Source of the DNA: Candidatus Neomarinimicrobiota bacterium
GTDB lineage: Bacteria; Fidelibacterota; SORT01
Assembly (NCBI GenBank): GCA_022573815.1
Contig: JACZTG010000007.1
Coordinates: forward strand, 1 to 64,000
Length of the DNA stretch: 64,000 nucleotides
Reading direction: 5' to 3'
The translations under genes and the position numbers were made by a program. This document shows positions 31,955-41,330 of this stretch, piece by piece; the first letter of the stretch is position 1; the number at the start of each line of letters is the position of its first letter. The notes beneath the pieces were generated by a model. That model had not been told where the DNA came from, made no database searches, and saw only the letters and a list, made by a program, of their open reading frames with translations.

Positions 31955-33034
31955 ATGAATAAAGAGAAAGCATTAGAAATATTAAAAGGGATTAAATATC
32001 CCGGTTTCAGCAGGGATGTAGTTTCATTTGGAGTGGTCAAAGACGTAGAGATTGAAGGTAGCAATGCCGTTATCTCGGTGAATATTACTACAAATGACAG
32101 TGAGAAAAAACAAGATATAATAGATTCAATCAAAAACGCTCTTGTAGAATCAGGTGAAATAAAAGACGTTCAATTCAATGAATCAGAGGCAATAAAGCGC
32201 CAAACGACACCGCAACAGCAGGATCAATGGGCAGGACAAGCCTTAATAAGCGGAGTAAAACATACGATAGCTGTTGCCAGCGGAAAGGGTGGCGTTGGAA
32301 AATCGACCGTAGCCTCCAATCTGGCTGTTTCACTTTCATTAATCGGGTATAAAGTAGGGCTTCTCGATTGCGATGTTTATGGACCGAGCGTGCCGACCAT
32401 TATGGGAATCAAGGAGAAACCCGGAATAGGTGAAAATAGAAAGATTATTCCGATAGAAAAGCATGGAATCAAACTTATGTCACTGGGGTTATTATTGGAC
32501 GACGATTCTCCGGTTATCTGGAGAGGACCTATAGTGGCGAAATTAATAAGCCAATTTGTAGATGATATAACATGGGGTGAGCTAGATTTCCTCGTGCTGG
32601 ATCTGCCTCCGGGTACAGGGGATGTCCAGCTCACTCTTGCCCAAAAGGTAAAACTTACAGGTGCTGTCATAGTAACAACACCGCAAGATTTAGCGCTGCT
32701 TGATGCGGACAAAGGTGCGGCGATGTTCCGCCAGGTGAATGCGCCGGTATTGGGTATAGTGGAAAATATGAGTGGATTTCAATGTCCACATTGTAATGAG
32801 CAGACTGATATATTCGGAAGCGGAGGAGGCGAAAGAGAGGCGCTGAAACTGCAAGTGCCGTTTCTTGGGAAGATACCTTTAGAGCCGGGGGTGCGGAAAA
32901 GCGGCGATGATGGTGTACCCATATCTCTTTCAGATAAGGAATCCGCGTCAGCTCAGGCGTTTATGTATTTAGCGAAGAAAATCGAAAACTCTGTAGAAGT
33001 AAAAGAAAACAATGCTGTCCTTGAGACGGCATAA
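31955..33034 (+). CDS. mrp: Mrp/ApbC iron-sulfur cluster carrier ATPase
   Basis: A 359-residue P-loop ATPase with an N-terminal DUF59/MIP18 domain (about 1-75, ALEILKGIKYPGFSRDVVSFG). The ATPase domain has the deviant Walker A in ASGKGGVGKSTVASNLAV (about 108-125), LDCDVYGPSVPTIMG, WGELDFLVLDLPPGTGDVQL and the cluster-binding CPHC (about 277). It carries and delivers [4Fe-4S] clusters to apo-proteins in the cytoplasm. It lies between the Rrf2 regulator and SufT on one strand, which supports an Fe-S assembly operon. Confidence 0.93.
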   Translation: MNKEKALEILKGIKYPGFSRDVVSFGVVKDVEIEGSNAVISVNITTNDSEKKQDIIDSIKNALVESGEIKDVQFNESEAIKRQTTPQQQDQWAGQALISGVKHTIAVASGKGGVGKSTVASNLAVSLSLIGYKVGLLDCDVYGPSVPTIMGIKEKPGIGENRKIIPIEKHGIKLMSLGLLLDDDSPVIWRGPIVAKLISQFVDDITWGELDFLVLDLPPGTGDVQLTLAQKVKLTGAVIVTTPQDLALLDADKGAAMFRQVNAPVLGIVENMSGFQCPHCNEQTDIFGSGGGEREALKLQVPFLGKIPLEPGVRKSGDDGVPISLSDKESASAQAFMYLAKKIENSVEVKENNAVLETA

Positions 33035-33055
33035 AAATATGATTGGAGGAATGAT

Positions 33056-33352
33056 ATGTTAGTCGAAGCCGATATACTTGATGCGTTGAAAGATTGTTAC
33101 GATCCGGAGATTCCTGTAAATATAGTTGATTTAGGTCTTGTCTATGATGTGGATATAGAAAAAAAATATGTATTGATTACAATGACTCTTACGGGACAAG
33201 GGTGCCCTATGAGCGCTCAAATATCTTCGGATGTAACCGGCAGATTGCGGGCATTGGATGGTGTGGAAGAAGCCGGAGTCAACATAGTATGGGATCCGCC
33301 ATGGAACCCCTCAATGATGAGCGACGCAGCGAGGGAAAAATTGGGATTCTGA
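33056..33352 (+). CDS. sufT: SufT-like DUF59 Fe-S maturation protein
   Basis: A 98-residue MIP18/DUF59 protein with the signature CYDPEIPVNIVDLGLVYDV (residues 14-32), the reactive Cys in GQGCPMS (about 52) and WDPPWNPSMMSDAAREKLGF at the C-terminus. These are the hallmarks of SufT/PaaD-like proteins that help mature Fe-S enzymes. It lies 21 bp after mrp with a GGAGG ribosome-binding site and is followed by a terminator, closing the operon. Confidence 0.92.
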   Translation: MLVEADILDALKDCYDPEIPVNIVDLGLVYDVDIEKKYVLITMTLTGQGCPMSAQISSDVTGRLRALDGVEEAGVNIVWDPPWNPSMMSDAAREKLGF

Positions 33353-33379
33353 GCATCAGATGATCAAATAGCAGTTTAG

Positions 33380-33411
33380 AGCCCCGGATTTATTCCGGGG
33401 CTTTATGTTTT
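33380..33411 (+). terminator. Terminator of the Fe-S assembly operon
   Basis: AGCCCCGG (33380-33387) pairs with CCGGGGCT (33395-33402) over a 7-base loop, followed by TTATGTTTT, 27 bases after the sufT stop. Confidence 0.85.
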
Positions 33412-33453
33412 ATACTCTTTGACTAATCTTAACTAATTAATTATATTTTCACC

Positions 33454-33714
33454 ATGAAGTTTACACCTGACGTGGAATTGGACACATTAGGATTAATATG
33501 TCCGTATCCTATCATAGAAACATCAAAGCTCATCAAGCAGATTGATGATGGGAGTCTGTTGGCGATTAGCGCCGATGATAGAGCTATTCTTTTGGATATG
33601 CCGGCCTGGTGCCACAGTAATGGTCATGAATATCTTGGACACGAAGATTTGAACAATAAGAAAGGATATATCGTATACGTTCGAAAAAGGAACAAAATCG
33701 TTTCTGAGGATTAA
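33454..33714 (+). CDS. TusA-family sulfur carrier protein
   Basis: An 86-residue protein with the TusA fold: DTLGLICPYPIIETSKLI at the N-terminus, holding the CPxP motif with sulfur-carrying Cys16. ISADDRAILLDMPAWCHSNGH follows, with a second Cys near 53, typical of the SirA/TusA/YeeD group. Such proteins relay persulfide sulfur for tRNA thiolation, molybdenum cofactor or sulfur oxidation. It is a single gene after the Fe-S operon terminator. The mnmA and cysteine desulfurase genes of the same window (50.8-53.0 kb) are possible partners. Confidence 0.85.
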   Translation: MKFTPDVELDTLGLICPYPIIETSKLIKQIDDGSLLAISADDRAILLDMPAWCHSNGHEYLGHEDLNNKKGYIVYVRKRNKIVSED

Positions 33715-33822
33715 ATAACATAGCATGGACTTGACAGACAAAGAACATACTCTATTACGGTTGACATTGAAATTTATGATAAGTAAAATAGTAGGCTGAA
33801 GTTAAATAGGATTTTTGAACCA

Positions 33823-34605
33823 TTGAAAGCCCCGAATACAAAAGACGGTCTCATACAAGATAAACTGAAGGCATTAGGCGATCTACCGCGTCATATTGCG
33901 ATTATTATGGATGGAAACGGCAGATGGGCTAAATCGCGCGGACTTCCCCGATTTGCAGGACACAGGGAGGGAATAAAGTCGGTCAAAGAAATAGTTGAGG
34001 CTTGCGGTCAATTGGGAGTGGAAAATCTTACACTTTTCACATTTTCTGAAGAAAACTGGCAGCGTCCAAGAAGAGAAGTTTCCGCATTAATGAAACTTCT
34101 TCTGCGTACAATACGTCGAGAATTAACAGACTTGATGGAGAACGACGTAGTAATTTCAACGATCGGTAAATTAGATGACCTGCCTTCTGACGCTGCAAAA
34201 GAAATGAGAAGAGCCACTGAATCGACTAAGAACAATAATGGATTGAAGTTACATCTCGCATTATCATATGGCTCTCGAAGCGAGATAGTTAATGCGGTCA
34301 GAAATATAACGGAAGCTGTCCAAAAGGGAACTATCAAGATTGGTGATATAAATGAAAAAATGTTTGCCGACTTCCTGTATACTAAAGATATACCTGATCC
34401 GGACTTGCTTATCAGGACAAGCGGTGAAGCGCGGATCAGTAATTTCCTGTTGTGGCAGCTCGCATATACGGAGTTATACATAACAGATACTCATTGGCCT
34501 GATTTCAGGAGGACGCAGCTGTATGATGCGATAACTGATTATTTCGGTCGCGAGAGAAGATTTGGATTGGTAAGCGAGCAACTACAAGAATTAAAAGAGG
34601 TATGA
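33823..34605 (+). CDS. uppS: Undecaprenyl diphosphate synthase (cis-prenyltransferase)
   Basis: A 260-residue cis-prenyltransferase that builds the C55 carrier for peptidoglycan and LPS. Signatures are HIAIIMDGNGRWAKSRGLPR (about 24-43; catalytic Asp in MDGN), GHREGIKSV, TLFTFSEENWQRP, and near the C-terminus DLLIRTSGEARISNFLLWQ. The start appears to be TTG 33823, with a weak AGG upstream, since no in-frame ATG fits before the DGNGR motif. It overlaps bamA by 4 bp (ATGA) and heads the long envelope operon ending with rseP at 45097. Confidence 0.95.
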   Translation: MKAPNTKDGLIQDKLKALGDLPRHIAIIMDGNGRWAKSRGLPRFAGHREGIKSVKEIVEACGQLGVENLTLFTFSEENWQRPRREVSALMKLLLRTIRRELTDLMENDVVISTIGKLDDLPSDAAKEMRRATESTKNNNGLKLHLALSYGSRSEIVNAVRNITEAVQKGTIKIGDINEKMFADFLYTKDIPDPDLLIRTSGEARISNFLLWQLAYTELYITDTHWPDFRRTQLYDAITDYFGRERRFGLVSEQLQELKEV

Positions 34606-37019
34606 AAGAGTTTATGAAATCGAATGCGGGAACGAGTAGTACAGATTGTGGAAATAGAAATATATTATCAGGATTGAAGCTATTTGCGCTTCTCTTAATT
34701 CTTCTATATGCTGTTTCTCCGATTCAAGCTCAGGAAAAAGTTAAGATATTCAATGTTGATGTGATGGGTAATAAAGGTGCTTCTGCGAATGTCATCATCA
34801 GAAATTCAGGGCTTGTTGCAGGAAAATCAATATCGGGTGATGATATCAAAGATGCTATTACTCGTTTATGGGCAATGAAAATATTTGCCGATGTCCAAAT
34901 TTCAATTGAAAAGCAGGTGAGTGAAGGACTATTCCTTCTGATAAAGGTAGAAGAGTATCCCAAAATTGATAAATACGAGCTCAAGGGGAATAAAAAACTT
35001 AATGATGATAAATTGGAGGATGCGGTAACTTTCTTCAGGGGTCAGCGAATTACTCCTCATATGGAGATAAGAACAATTCGTGCATTAAAAGAGATATATC
35101 ATAAGAAGGGTTATTTACTCGTTGAAATAAGCACCGAGCGCATTCCGGCTGAAAAAGAAGATTATATAATTGTCAGGTTTAATATAAATGAAGGTTCGAA
35201 GGTTAAAATCCGTGGAATAAAGTTCAAGGGCGCAGAAAATTTCTCGGAAAGCAAACTGAAAAAACAGCTGAAAAAAACTAGGGAAAAAGGGACTCTACGC
35301 TTCTGGAGATCCGGGAATTTCGATAAGGAAGAATATGAAGCAGACAAAAAAAATCTAATTCAATTCTATAAGAATAATGGCTTTAGAGATGCTGAAATAT
35401 TGAAGGATTCTTTATATTACGATGAAAAAAGAGAAAAGCTTTACTTGGATATAACGATACGAGAAGGTAAACGATATACGCTTGGAAAATTAACTTTTAA
35501 AAATAACAAATTATTCACAGAGGATGAATTGTCAATAGCATTGGGATTGAAAGAAGGAGATGATTACAGCGCTGAGAATATAGATTTTGCAGTATTTGAC
35601 AGACTAACCGGCATTTATATGGATAAGGGAAATCTATATGTAAATATTGATCCGAAACAAAGTCCGGTAGGAGACGATGTTGTAGATATAGAATTTGTTA
35701 TAGATGAAAATCAGAAAGTTTTCGTTAGAAATATCAATATTTATGGAAATACCAAGACTAAGGAAAAAGTCATTCGGCGAGAAATGAAGATATTCCCCGG
35801 CGATGTATTCAGCAGATCGAAATTAATGCGGAGTCAAAGGGAAATATTCATCTTAAACTATTTCTCGAATGTTATTCCTAACATTAGGCCTGTTGATGAA
35901 GACCAGATTGATATTGAGCTGTCGGTAGAGGAGAAACAGACCGATAGAGCAAATGCCTCAGCCGGATTCTCACAAAGGGACGGAGCTATCGGCTCAATAG
36001 GCGTGGATTTCAATAATTTCATCGGCAATGGACAGGTTCTTTCATTCAGTTGGCAATTTGGCAGCGTGTTCAGATCATTTTCCATTGGATTTACCGAACC
36101 TTGGCTGTTCGACACACCTACATTGGCTGGTTTTCGAGTATTTTCCACAAGAAGAAGAGGAGTGTTTTTCCCGCTTGACCAATCAGAAATCGGAGGGTCT
36201 GTGAATTTAGGGAGAAGATTCAGATGGCCGGATGATTATTTTCGTGGCAACGCATCATTCCGATTTGCCAAGAGAAAATTTGACAACATCACTGACAGGG
36301 GAATATTGGATCAATTAGTGCCACCCTCAAGAAGCGCTGGAATAAGCGATGACGAAATTGGAAATGTGGTAATTGAAACTCAGCAGAGAAGATTGACATT
36401 TGTATTAACAAGAGATAGCAGAGACAGACCCGAATTTCCGACGCAGGGATCCGTGTTCACCCTCGTTTCGCAAATTTCAGGTGGTCCCATCGGGGGAGAC
36501 GAAGATTTTTTCAAATCTATCTTCAGTGTGGATTGGTACACCCCATTATTCTGGAAATTTGTATTATTGAACAGATATAAATACGGCGCGATTAGGACGT
36601 TCAGTTCGGATGCGTTCATCCCATTTGATGAATTCTTCTTTATGGGTGGCAGTGGCTTGACAATTGGAGAGCCATTGCGAGGTTATGATGACCGGACAGT
36701 AGGTCCTCCGAGTCCTACTTCAAGCGTATTCGCTCTTGGCGGTAAAGTATTATCAAAGTTTTCTATTGAATTAAGATTTCCAATTGCCCCGAACCCTGTC
36801 ATATTCGGGCTGTTGTTTTACGAGGGAGGCAATACCTGGATTGACATAAAATCAGCGAATATATTCGATTTACGGAAATCGGCGGGCTTTGGGATGAGAA
36901 TGTTTATGCCGCTTGTCGGTCTTATCGGATTTGATTTAGGATTCGGTTTTGATGATCTTTCTGTTCCGGGCGTAAGAGAAGGCTGGAAGGTACATTTCCA
37001 ATTTGGAAGACAATTTTAA
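34602..37019 (+). CDS. bamA: Outer-membrane protein assembly factor BamA (Omp85)
   Basis: An 805-residue Omp85 protein. It has a cytoplasmic-basic start and signal peptide (cleavage about residue 43, SPIQAQ). Five POTRA repeats follow (about 48-445; for example VKIFNVDVMGNKGAS, YELKGNKKLNDDKLEDA, VRNINIYGNTKTKEKVIRRE). A 16-strand barrel (about 450-805) has the conserved RGY-like GEPLRGYDDR and ends FQFGRQF with the terminal Phe of outer-membrane proteins. It inserts beta-barrel proteins. It is translationally coupled to uppS and followed by two Skp-like chaperones. Confidence 0.96.
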   Translation: MKEFMKSNAGTSSTDCGNRNILSGLKLFALLLILLYAVSPIQAQEKVKIFNVDVMGNKGASANVIIRNSGLVAGKSISGDDIKDAITRLWAMKIFADVQISIEKQVSEGLFLLIKVEEYPKIDKYELKGNKKLNDDKLEDAVTFFRGQRITPHMEIRTIRALKEIYHKKGYLLVEISTERIPAEKEDYIIVRFNINEGSKVKIRGIKFKGAENFSESKLKKQLKKTREKGTLRFWRSGNFDKEEYEADKKNLIQFYKNNGFRDAEILKDSLYYDEKREKLYLDITIREGKRYTLGKLTFKNNKLFTEDELSIALGLKEGDDYSAENIDFAVFDRLTGIYMDKGNLYVNIDPKQSPVGDDVVDIEFVIDENQKVFVRNINIYGNTKTKEKVIRREMKIFPGDVFSRSKLMRSQREIFILNYFSNVIPNIRPVDEDQIDIELSVEEKQTDRANASAGFSQRDGAIGSIGVDFNNFIGNGQVLSFSWQFGSVFRSFSIGFTEPWLFDTPTLAGFRVFSTRRRGVFFPLDQSEIGGSVNLGRRFRWPDDYFRGNASFRFAKRKFDNITDRGILDQLVPPSRSAGISDDEIGNVVIETQQRRLTFVLTRDSRDRPEFPTQGSVFTLVSQISGGPIGGDEDFFKSIFSVDWYTPLFWKFVLLNRYKYGAIRTFSSDAFIPFDEFFFMGGSGLTIGEPLRGYDDRTVGPPSPTSSVFALGGKVLSKFSIELRFPIAPNPVIFGLLFYEGGNTWIDIKSANIFDLRKSAGFGMRMFMPLVGLIGFDLGFGFDDLSVPGVREGWKVHFQFGRQF

Positions 37020-37047
37020 AAGTATTTATAATTAGGGAGATAAGATA

Positions 37048-37557
37048 TTGAACAAGATGAAGATTATTCCGGTGTTGCTGATAATGATGAGCGTGGAAGC
37101 ATATTCCCAACAGGTGAAAATCGGCTATGTTGACAAAGTAAAAGTGCTCACAGAATTAGATAGCTGGAAAGATGCGGACAAGCGTCTGATGAAAATGAAA
37201 GAAGATGCGGAATATGAACTGATTGGTATGACAACTGAAGCCGATAGCCTTAATAAAGTATTACAGAATCAAATGATGCTTACCGACGCAATGAGAACTC
37301 AAATTCAGAGTCGAATAGTAAAACTGTCGCAAGATTATCAAAGAGTAGGTGTCACCCGCCAGCAGGAGCTGATTCAGACTGAAAATTCATTAAAATCGCC
37401 AATCTTAAAAGCATTCGATGAAATAGTAAGAGACCTCGGTATAAAAGAAGATTTTACATTTATCTATGATAATACCATAAACAGTATAATGTTTGCATCC
37501 GGAGGAAGAGATTTAACCGAGCAGGTGTTGTTTGAACTTCGAAAGAATTATAAATAA
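37048..37557 (+). CDS. Skp/OmpH-family periplasmic chaperone, copy 1
   Basis: A 169-residue protein beginning at TTG 37048 with GGGAGA upstream. It has a signal peptide (about 1-19, ending VEAYSQ), then the OmpH start VKIGYVDKVKVLTEL and a long helical hairpin (about 45-130, MKEDAEYELIGMTTEADSL and TQIQSRIVKLSQ). A closing beta segment includes FTFIYDNTINSIMFASGG. Skp trimers hold unfolded outer-membrane proteins and deliver them to BamA. It lies between bamA and a second Skp-like gene, matching the usual bamA-skp order. Confidence 0.88.
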   Translation: MNKMKIIPVLLIMMSVEAYSQQVKIGYVDKVKVLTELDSWKDADKRLMKMKEDAEYELIGMTTEADSLNKVLQNQMMLTDAMRTQIQSRIVKLSQDYQRVGVTRQQELIQTENSLKSPILKAFDEIVRDLGIKEDFTFIYDNTINSIMFASGGRDLTEQVLFELRKNYK

Positions 37558-37560
37558 TAA

Positions 37561-38109
37561 ATGCCGATGAAAAAATATAATAAAGTTCTTTTAGTATTCG
37601 TAACTATTTTCTTCTTCTCCGACCTGACCTACGCTCAAGGAAAAATAGGTTATATTGACAGTGAGCTGATATTCGAGCGTTTTGAAGAATTTAAATTTGC
37701 GCGCCAGAAATTTGAGCAGGATGCGGCAAATGCGGAAAAAGATCTTCAGAAATTGTGGGCGCAGCTAGACAGTCTGCAAATCGAAAGAGAAAAAGGGAGA
37801 TTTACATGGAGCAGGTCCCGATTAGCCGATAAGGACAGCGAGATAGCGGCAAAGCAAAATATTATTCGAATGTCTACTGAAAATATATTTGGTCCGGGTG
37901 GAACAATATATAAATCCCAGCGCCAAATATCACAAAAAGCGATGGATGATATAATCATCGCATTATCTGAAATTGCGGCTGAAGAGGGGTATGATATGGT
38001 ACTGGACGCGGCTCGGGGCAGCATACCTTTTAAGAAATCTGAAGACAACCTTACCGATAAAGTGGTTGAAAGGTTGAGAACCGGAATTGGCAAGACAGGT
38101 GGGAATTAG
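37561..38109 (+). CDS. Skp/OmpH-family periplasmic chaperone, copy 2
   Basis: A 182-residue paralogue of the preceding gene, 3 bp downstream. It has a signal peptide ending LTYAQ, the OmpH start GKIGYIDSELIFERFEEF, then a Glu/Lys/Gln-rich coiled coil (about 40-130, AANAEKDLQKLWAQLDSL). The terminal YDMVLDAARGSIPFKKSEDN closes the small beta domain. Tandem skp genes occur in the Bacteroidetes/FCB group and may form mixed trimers or serve different clients (inference). lpxD follows after 5 bp. Confidence 0.88.
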   Translation: MPMKKYNKVLLVFVTIFFFSDLTYAQGKIGYIDSELIFERFEEFKFARQKFEQDAANAEKDLQKLWAQLDSLQIEREKGRFTWSRSRLADKDSEIAAKQNIIRMSTENIFGPGGTIYKSQRQISQKAMDDIIIALSEIAAEEGYDMVLDAARGSIPFKKSEDNLTDKVVERLRTGIGKTGGN

Positions 38110-38114
38110 TAAAT

Positions 38115-39152
38115 ATGTCTATAAACCTTTCGGAGCTGAGCGATCTTCTCCAAGGGACTCTTATCGGGAAAGGGTCGATAAGCATTGATGGGATTGCCGA
38201 GATAAAATCTGCTGTTTCGGGACAGATAACATTTATAGCGGGTAAGAAATATGAAGCACAGCTTGCTGAATCTAAAGCATCTGCGGTTATTATTTCTTAT
38301 GAAATGGATTCTCCTTCAATCCCGGCAATTCTTGTATCTGACATCCAGTTGGCTAAGGCGAAAACATTACAATATTTTAATCCCTCTGAAGATGTGGAGG
38401 CTCATATTGACACAAAAGCCATAATTGATGAAGATGCCGTTATAGGAGACGGATGCTATGTGGGCGCGGGATCTGTAATAAAGAGCGGAGCCGTTTTGGG
38501 GAATAAATGCAACATTATGGAAAATGTGTTCATAGACTCGGGCGTCAGACTTGGAGATGAGTGTGTAATAAATCCGGGTGTTGTATTATCATATAAAGTT
38601 ACAATCGGTAACAGGGTTAATATTGGAAGCGGAACGGTAATCGGTGGAGAGGGATTTGGATATCTTCCGGACGGAAACATTATTATGAAAGTTCCGCAAG
38701 TAGGGAATGTTGTCGTTGAAGATGATGTCTCCATTGGAGCGAACTGTTGTGTTGATAGAGGAACTATGGGTACGACGCTGATTCGGAAGGGAGCCAAACT
38801 CGATAATCTGATCCAAATCGGCCACAACGTGGAAATCGGGGAAAATACTATTATGGCAGCTTTCGCAGGAATCTCAGGAAGCACTGTAGTCGGCAGCGGA
38901 GTACTGATGGGTGGGCAGGTAGGGATAATAGGACATGTTAAAATTGGAGACGGAGTTAAAATAGCGGCGAAATCAGGCATAATGAAATCATTTCCTAAAG
39001 GAGTAACTATTTCAGGAATACCCGCTCGTCCTCATAAGGAAAATTTGAGTAAAGACGCAAATATTGGCAGAGTTCCGAAGTTGTCAAAACGAATAAAAGA
39101 GTTGGAACAGGAAGTTGACAATTTAAAAAATAGGCTTAACAAGAATGAGTGA
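38115..39152 (+). CDS. lpxD: UDP-3-O-(3-hydroxyacyl)glucosamine N-acyltransferase
   Basis: A 345-residue lipid A enzyme adding the N-linked hydroxyacyl chain. It has an N-terminal uridine-binding domain (about 1-100, SGQITFIAGKKYEAQLAES), a left-handed beta-helix of hexapeptide repeats (about 105-290), and the catalytic His in LIQIGHNVEIGENTIM. IDRG-like CVDRGTMGTT and a C-terminal coil follow ([20 protein letters not shown]). It overlaps lpxC-fabZ by 8 bp, and the three Lpx genes are consecutive, giving the first steps of lipid A synthesis. Confidence 0.96.
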   Translation: MSINLSELSDLLQGTLIGKGSISIDGIAEIKSAVSGQITFIAGKKYEAQLAESKASAVIISYEMDSPSIPAILVSDIQLAKAKTLQYFNPSEDVEAHIDTKAIIDEDAVIGDGCYVGAGSVIKSGAVLGNKCNIMENVFIDSGVRLGDECVINPGVVLSYKVTIGNRVNIGSGTVIGGEGFGYLPDGNIIMKVPQVGNVVVEDDVSIGANCCVDRGTMGTTLIRKGAKLDNLIQIGHNVEIGENTIMAAFAGISGSTVVGSGVLMGGQVGIIGHVKIGDGVKIAAKSGIMKSFPKGVTISGIPARPHKENLSKDANIGRVPKLSKRIKELEQEVDNLKNRLNKNE

Positions 39153-40545
39153 TTATCAAAGAACTATCTCAAATCCGGTACATTTTTCCGGAATAGGTTT
39201 GCACACGGGATTAAAAAGCAGAGTTACGTTTAGACCGGCTCCGGTTAATCATGGAATTAGATTTGTACGGACGGATATGGAAAATAGCCCGGAAGTTATT
39301 CCCCATATTAAAAACGTTGTAGACCTCCAGCGCGGGACAAGCATTGAGCAGAAGGGAGTCCGCATCCATACGGTGGAACATGTCTTGAGTGCATTAGCGG
39401 GGCTGCAAATTGATAATGTCTATGTTGAGCTGACAAATAAAGAACCTCCGGTTGGAGACGGTAGCGCTAAACCATTCGTTGATGTGTTGCTGAAAGCCGG
39501 TATTGTAGAACAATCAGCGCTACGGGAATATCTTTACATAGATGAGCCTATAACTGTAGTCCAGCCAAACCGCGATGCCGAGATAGTGGTATTACCATCA
39601 GACGAATTCAGAGTAACATTTCTTGTCGATTACGAAAATTCCGCAATTGGAAAGAAATATACTTCTATGTACTCGCTCGAAAAAGAATATGTGAAAGAGT
39701 TCGCCCCGGCGAGAACATTTTGCTTTCTTCATGAAGTGGAGGAATTGCACAAGGCAGGTCTTATAAGGGGTGGGAATTTAAATAATGCCATAGTAATTGT
39801 CGATAGAAAGCTCCACAAAAAAGACATTGAGTCATTAAAAAAACTTTTGAGCATTAAAGGAAAAGTTAGTGTGCCAAGCTCGGGCATACTTAACGGGAAA
39901 AGATTGAGATTTGAGAACGAACCCGTGAGGCACAAAACGCTCGATCTTATCGGGGACCTGGCACTTCTCGGCGTTCCGATAAAAGCACATGTCCTTGCCG
40001 CTCGAAGTGGGCACGAAGCGAATATCGAATTGGTGAAGAAACTTTTCAAGTATCAGGAAAAGAAAAAACTTGCAGCAAAGTTCCAATCGAGCAGCAAGAG
40101 CGGAGAAATAATTGATATACGGGCCATTGAGAAAATCCTACCGCACCGCTACCCGTTCCTTCTCATAGATCGCATTATTGATATAACTCCCGGAAAAAAA
40201 GTTGTCGCTATCAAATCAGTCACAAGAAACGAACCTTTTTTCAATGGACATTTTCCTGATCGTCCTATATTTCCGGGTGTCTTGATTGTTGAGGCGATGG
40301 CTCAAGCAGGAGGTTTTCTCTTATTAAATTACGATGAAAATCCCAGTGGGAAACTCGTTTACTTTACCGGAATAGATAATGCCAAATTCAGAAAACCGGT
40401 GATTCCGGGAGACCAAATGAGACTTGAGGTCGAGGTGATCAAAATGTACAAATCCACAACTAAAATGAAAGGGAAGGCTTACGTCGAAGGCAAAGTGGTG
40501 GCATCAGCTGAAATGACCGCTATTATTGTTGACGCTGAAAAGTAA
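39145..40545 (+). CDS. lpxC-fabZ: Fused LpxC deacetylase and FabZ dehydratase
   Basis: A 466-residue bifunctional protein. Residues about 1-300 are LpxC, the zinc deacetylase committing lipid A synthesis. Zinc ligands are His in [13 protein letters not shown], His and Asp in [14 protein letters not shown]; catalytic HEAN appears in [10 protein letters not shown]. Residues about 320-466 are FabZ, the 3-hydroxyacyl-ACP dehydratase, with [13 protein letters not shown], the catalytic His in [20 protein letters not shown] and the helical Glu. The fusion links lipid A and fatty acid synthesis from the shared hydroxyacyl-ACP pool and is a known trait of the Bacteroidetes/FCB group. It lies between lpxD and lpxA. 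Confidence 0.96.
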   Translation: MSDYQRTISNPVHFSGIGLHTGLKSRVTFRPAPVNHGIRFVRTDMENSPEVIPHIKNVVDLQRGTSIEQKGVRIHTVEHVLSALAGLQIDNVYVELTNKEPPVGDGSAKPFVDVLLKAGIVEQSALREYLYIDEPITVVQPNRDAEIVVLPSDEFRVTFLVDYENSAIGKKYTSMYSLEKEYVKEFAPARTFCFLHEVEELHKAGLIRGGNLNNAIVIVDRKLHKKDIESLKKLLSIKGKVSVPSSGILNGKRLRFENEPVRHKTLDLIGDLALLGVPIKAHVLAARSGHEANIELVKKLFKYQEKKKLAAKFQSSSKSGEIIDIRAIEKILPHRYPFLLIDRIIDITPGKKVVAIKSVTRNEPFFNGHFPDRPIFPGVLIVEAMAQAGGFLLLNYDENPSGKLVYFTGIDNAKFRKPVIPGDQMRLEVEVIKMYKSTTKMKGKAYVEGKVVASAEMTAIIVDAEK

Positions 40546-40547
40546 CG

Positions 40548-41330
40548 ATGTCTGTAGAAGTACACCCAACCGCCATAGTTCATAAGAACGCCGAATTAGG
40601 TGATGGGGTCATTGTAGGCCCTTTCACCGTTATAGAAAAAAACACGGTCGTAGGGAAGGGTACCAAAATATCCTCTCATGTCTCTATAGCCGATGGTTGT
40701 CGAATTGGAGAAAATTGTATTATCCATAAAGGTGCCGTATTGGCATCTGTGCCGCAGGATCTAAAGTTTGAAGGAGAGGAGACGATCCTGGAGGTTGGAA
40801 ATGGCACAACGATAAGGGAATTCGTAACGGTGAATAGAGGCACTTCAGCCTCAGGAAAGACCGTAATAGGAAAAAACACGTTGATTATGGCGTATGTCCA
40901 TATTGCTCATGATTGTTTAATAGGAGATAATGTTATAATAGCGAATTCAGTAAATATGGGCGGCCACGTCGAGATTGAGGATAATGTTACCGTTGGAGGT
41001 ATGGTGCCGATACATCAGTTTGTTAAGATAGGAACATTTGCGTTTATCGGCGGCGGGTATAGGGTTCCAAAGGACGTGCCTCCATATGTTCTTGCCGCAG
41101 GAGAGCCGTTGGTATATAGAACATTGAACCTTATCGGATTAAAACGTAGTGGTTTTTCCCGCGACGCAATATCAAAATTATCCAAGGGTTACAAATTGAT
41201 CTATAATAAGAAAACTTCTTTGGAAGAAGGTCTTTCGCAGTTGAAGAGCAATGGCGAACTGACAACGGAATTGCAAAAGGCAGTAGATTTTTTTGAGAGT
41301 TCATCCCGTGGCATTATCGGTTCGGAATAA
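40548..41330 (+). CDS. lpxA: Acyl-ACP--UDP-N-acetylglucosamine O-acyltransferase
   Basis: A 260-residue first enzyme of lipid A synthesis. Left-handed beta-helix repeats span residues about 1-190, starting VHPTAIVHKNAELGDGVIVG. The catalytic His is in MAYVHIAHDCLIGDN (about 124), and substrate-binding motifs include RGTSASGKTVIGKNTLI and PIHQFVKIGTFAFIGGGYRV. The helical C-terminal domain has LNLIGLKRSGFS. It is two bases downstream of lpxC-fabZ. The next gene begins inside its 3' end. Confidence 0.96.
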   Translation: MSVEVHPTAIVHKNAELGDGVIVGPFTVIEKNTVVGKGTKISSHVSIADGCRIGENCIIHKGAVLASVPQDLKFEGEETILEVGNGTTIREFVTVNRGTSASGKTVIGKNTLIMAYVHIAHDCLIGDNVIIANSVNMGGHVEIEDNVTVGGMVPIHQFVKIGTFAFIGGGYRVPKDVPPYVLAAGEPLVYRTLNLIGLKRSGFSRDAISKLSKGYKLIYNKKTSLEEGLSQLKSNGELTTELQKAVDFFESSSRGIIGSE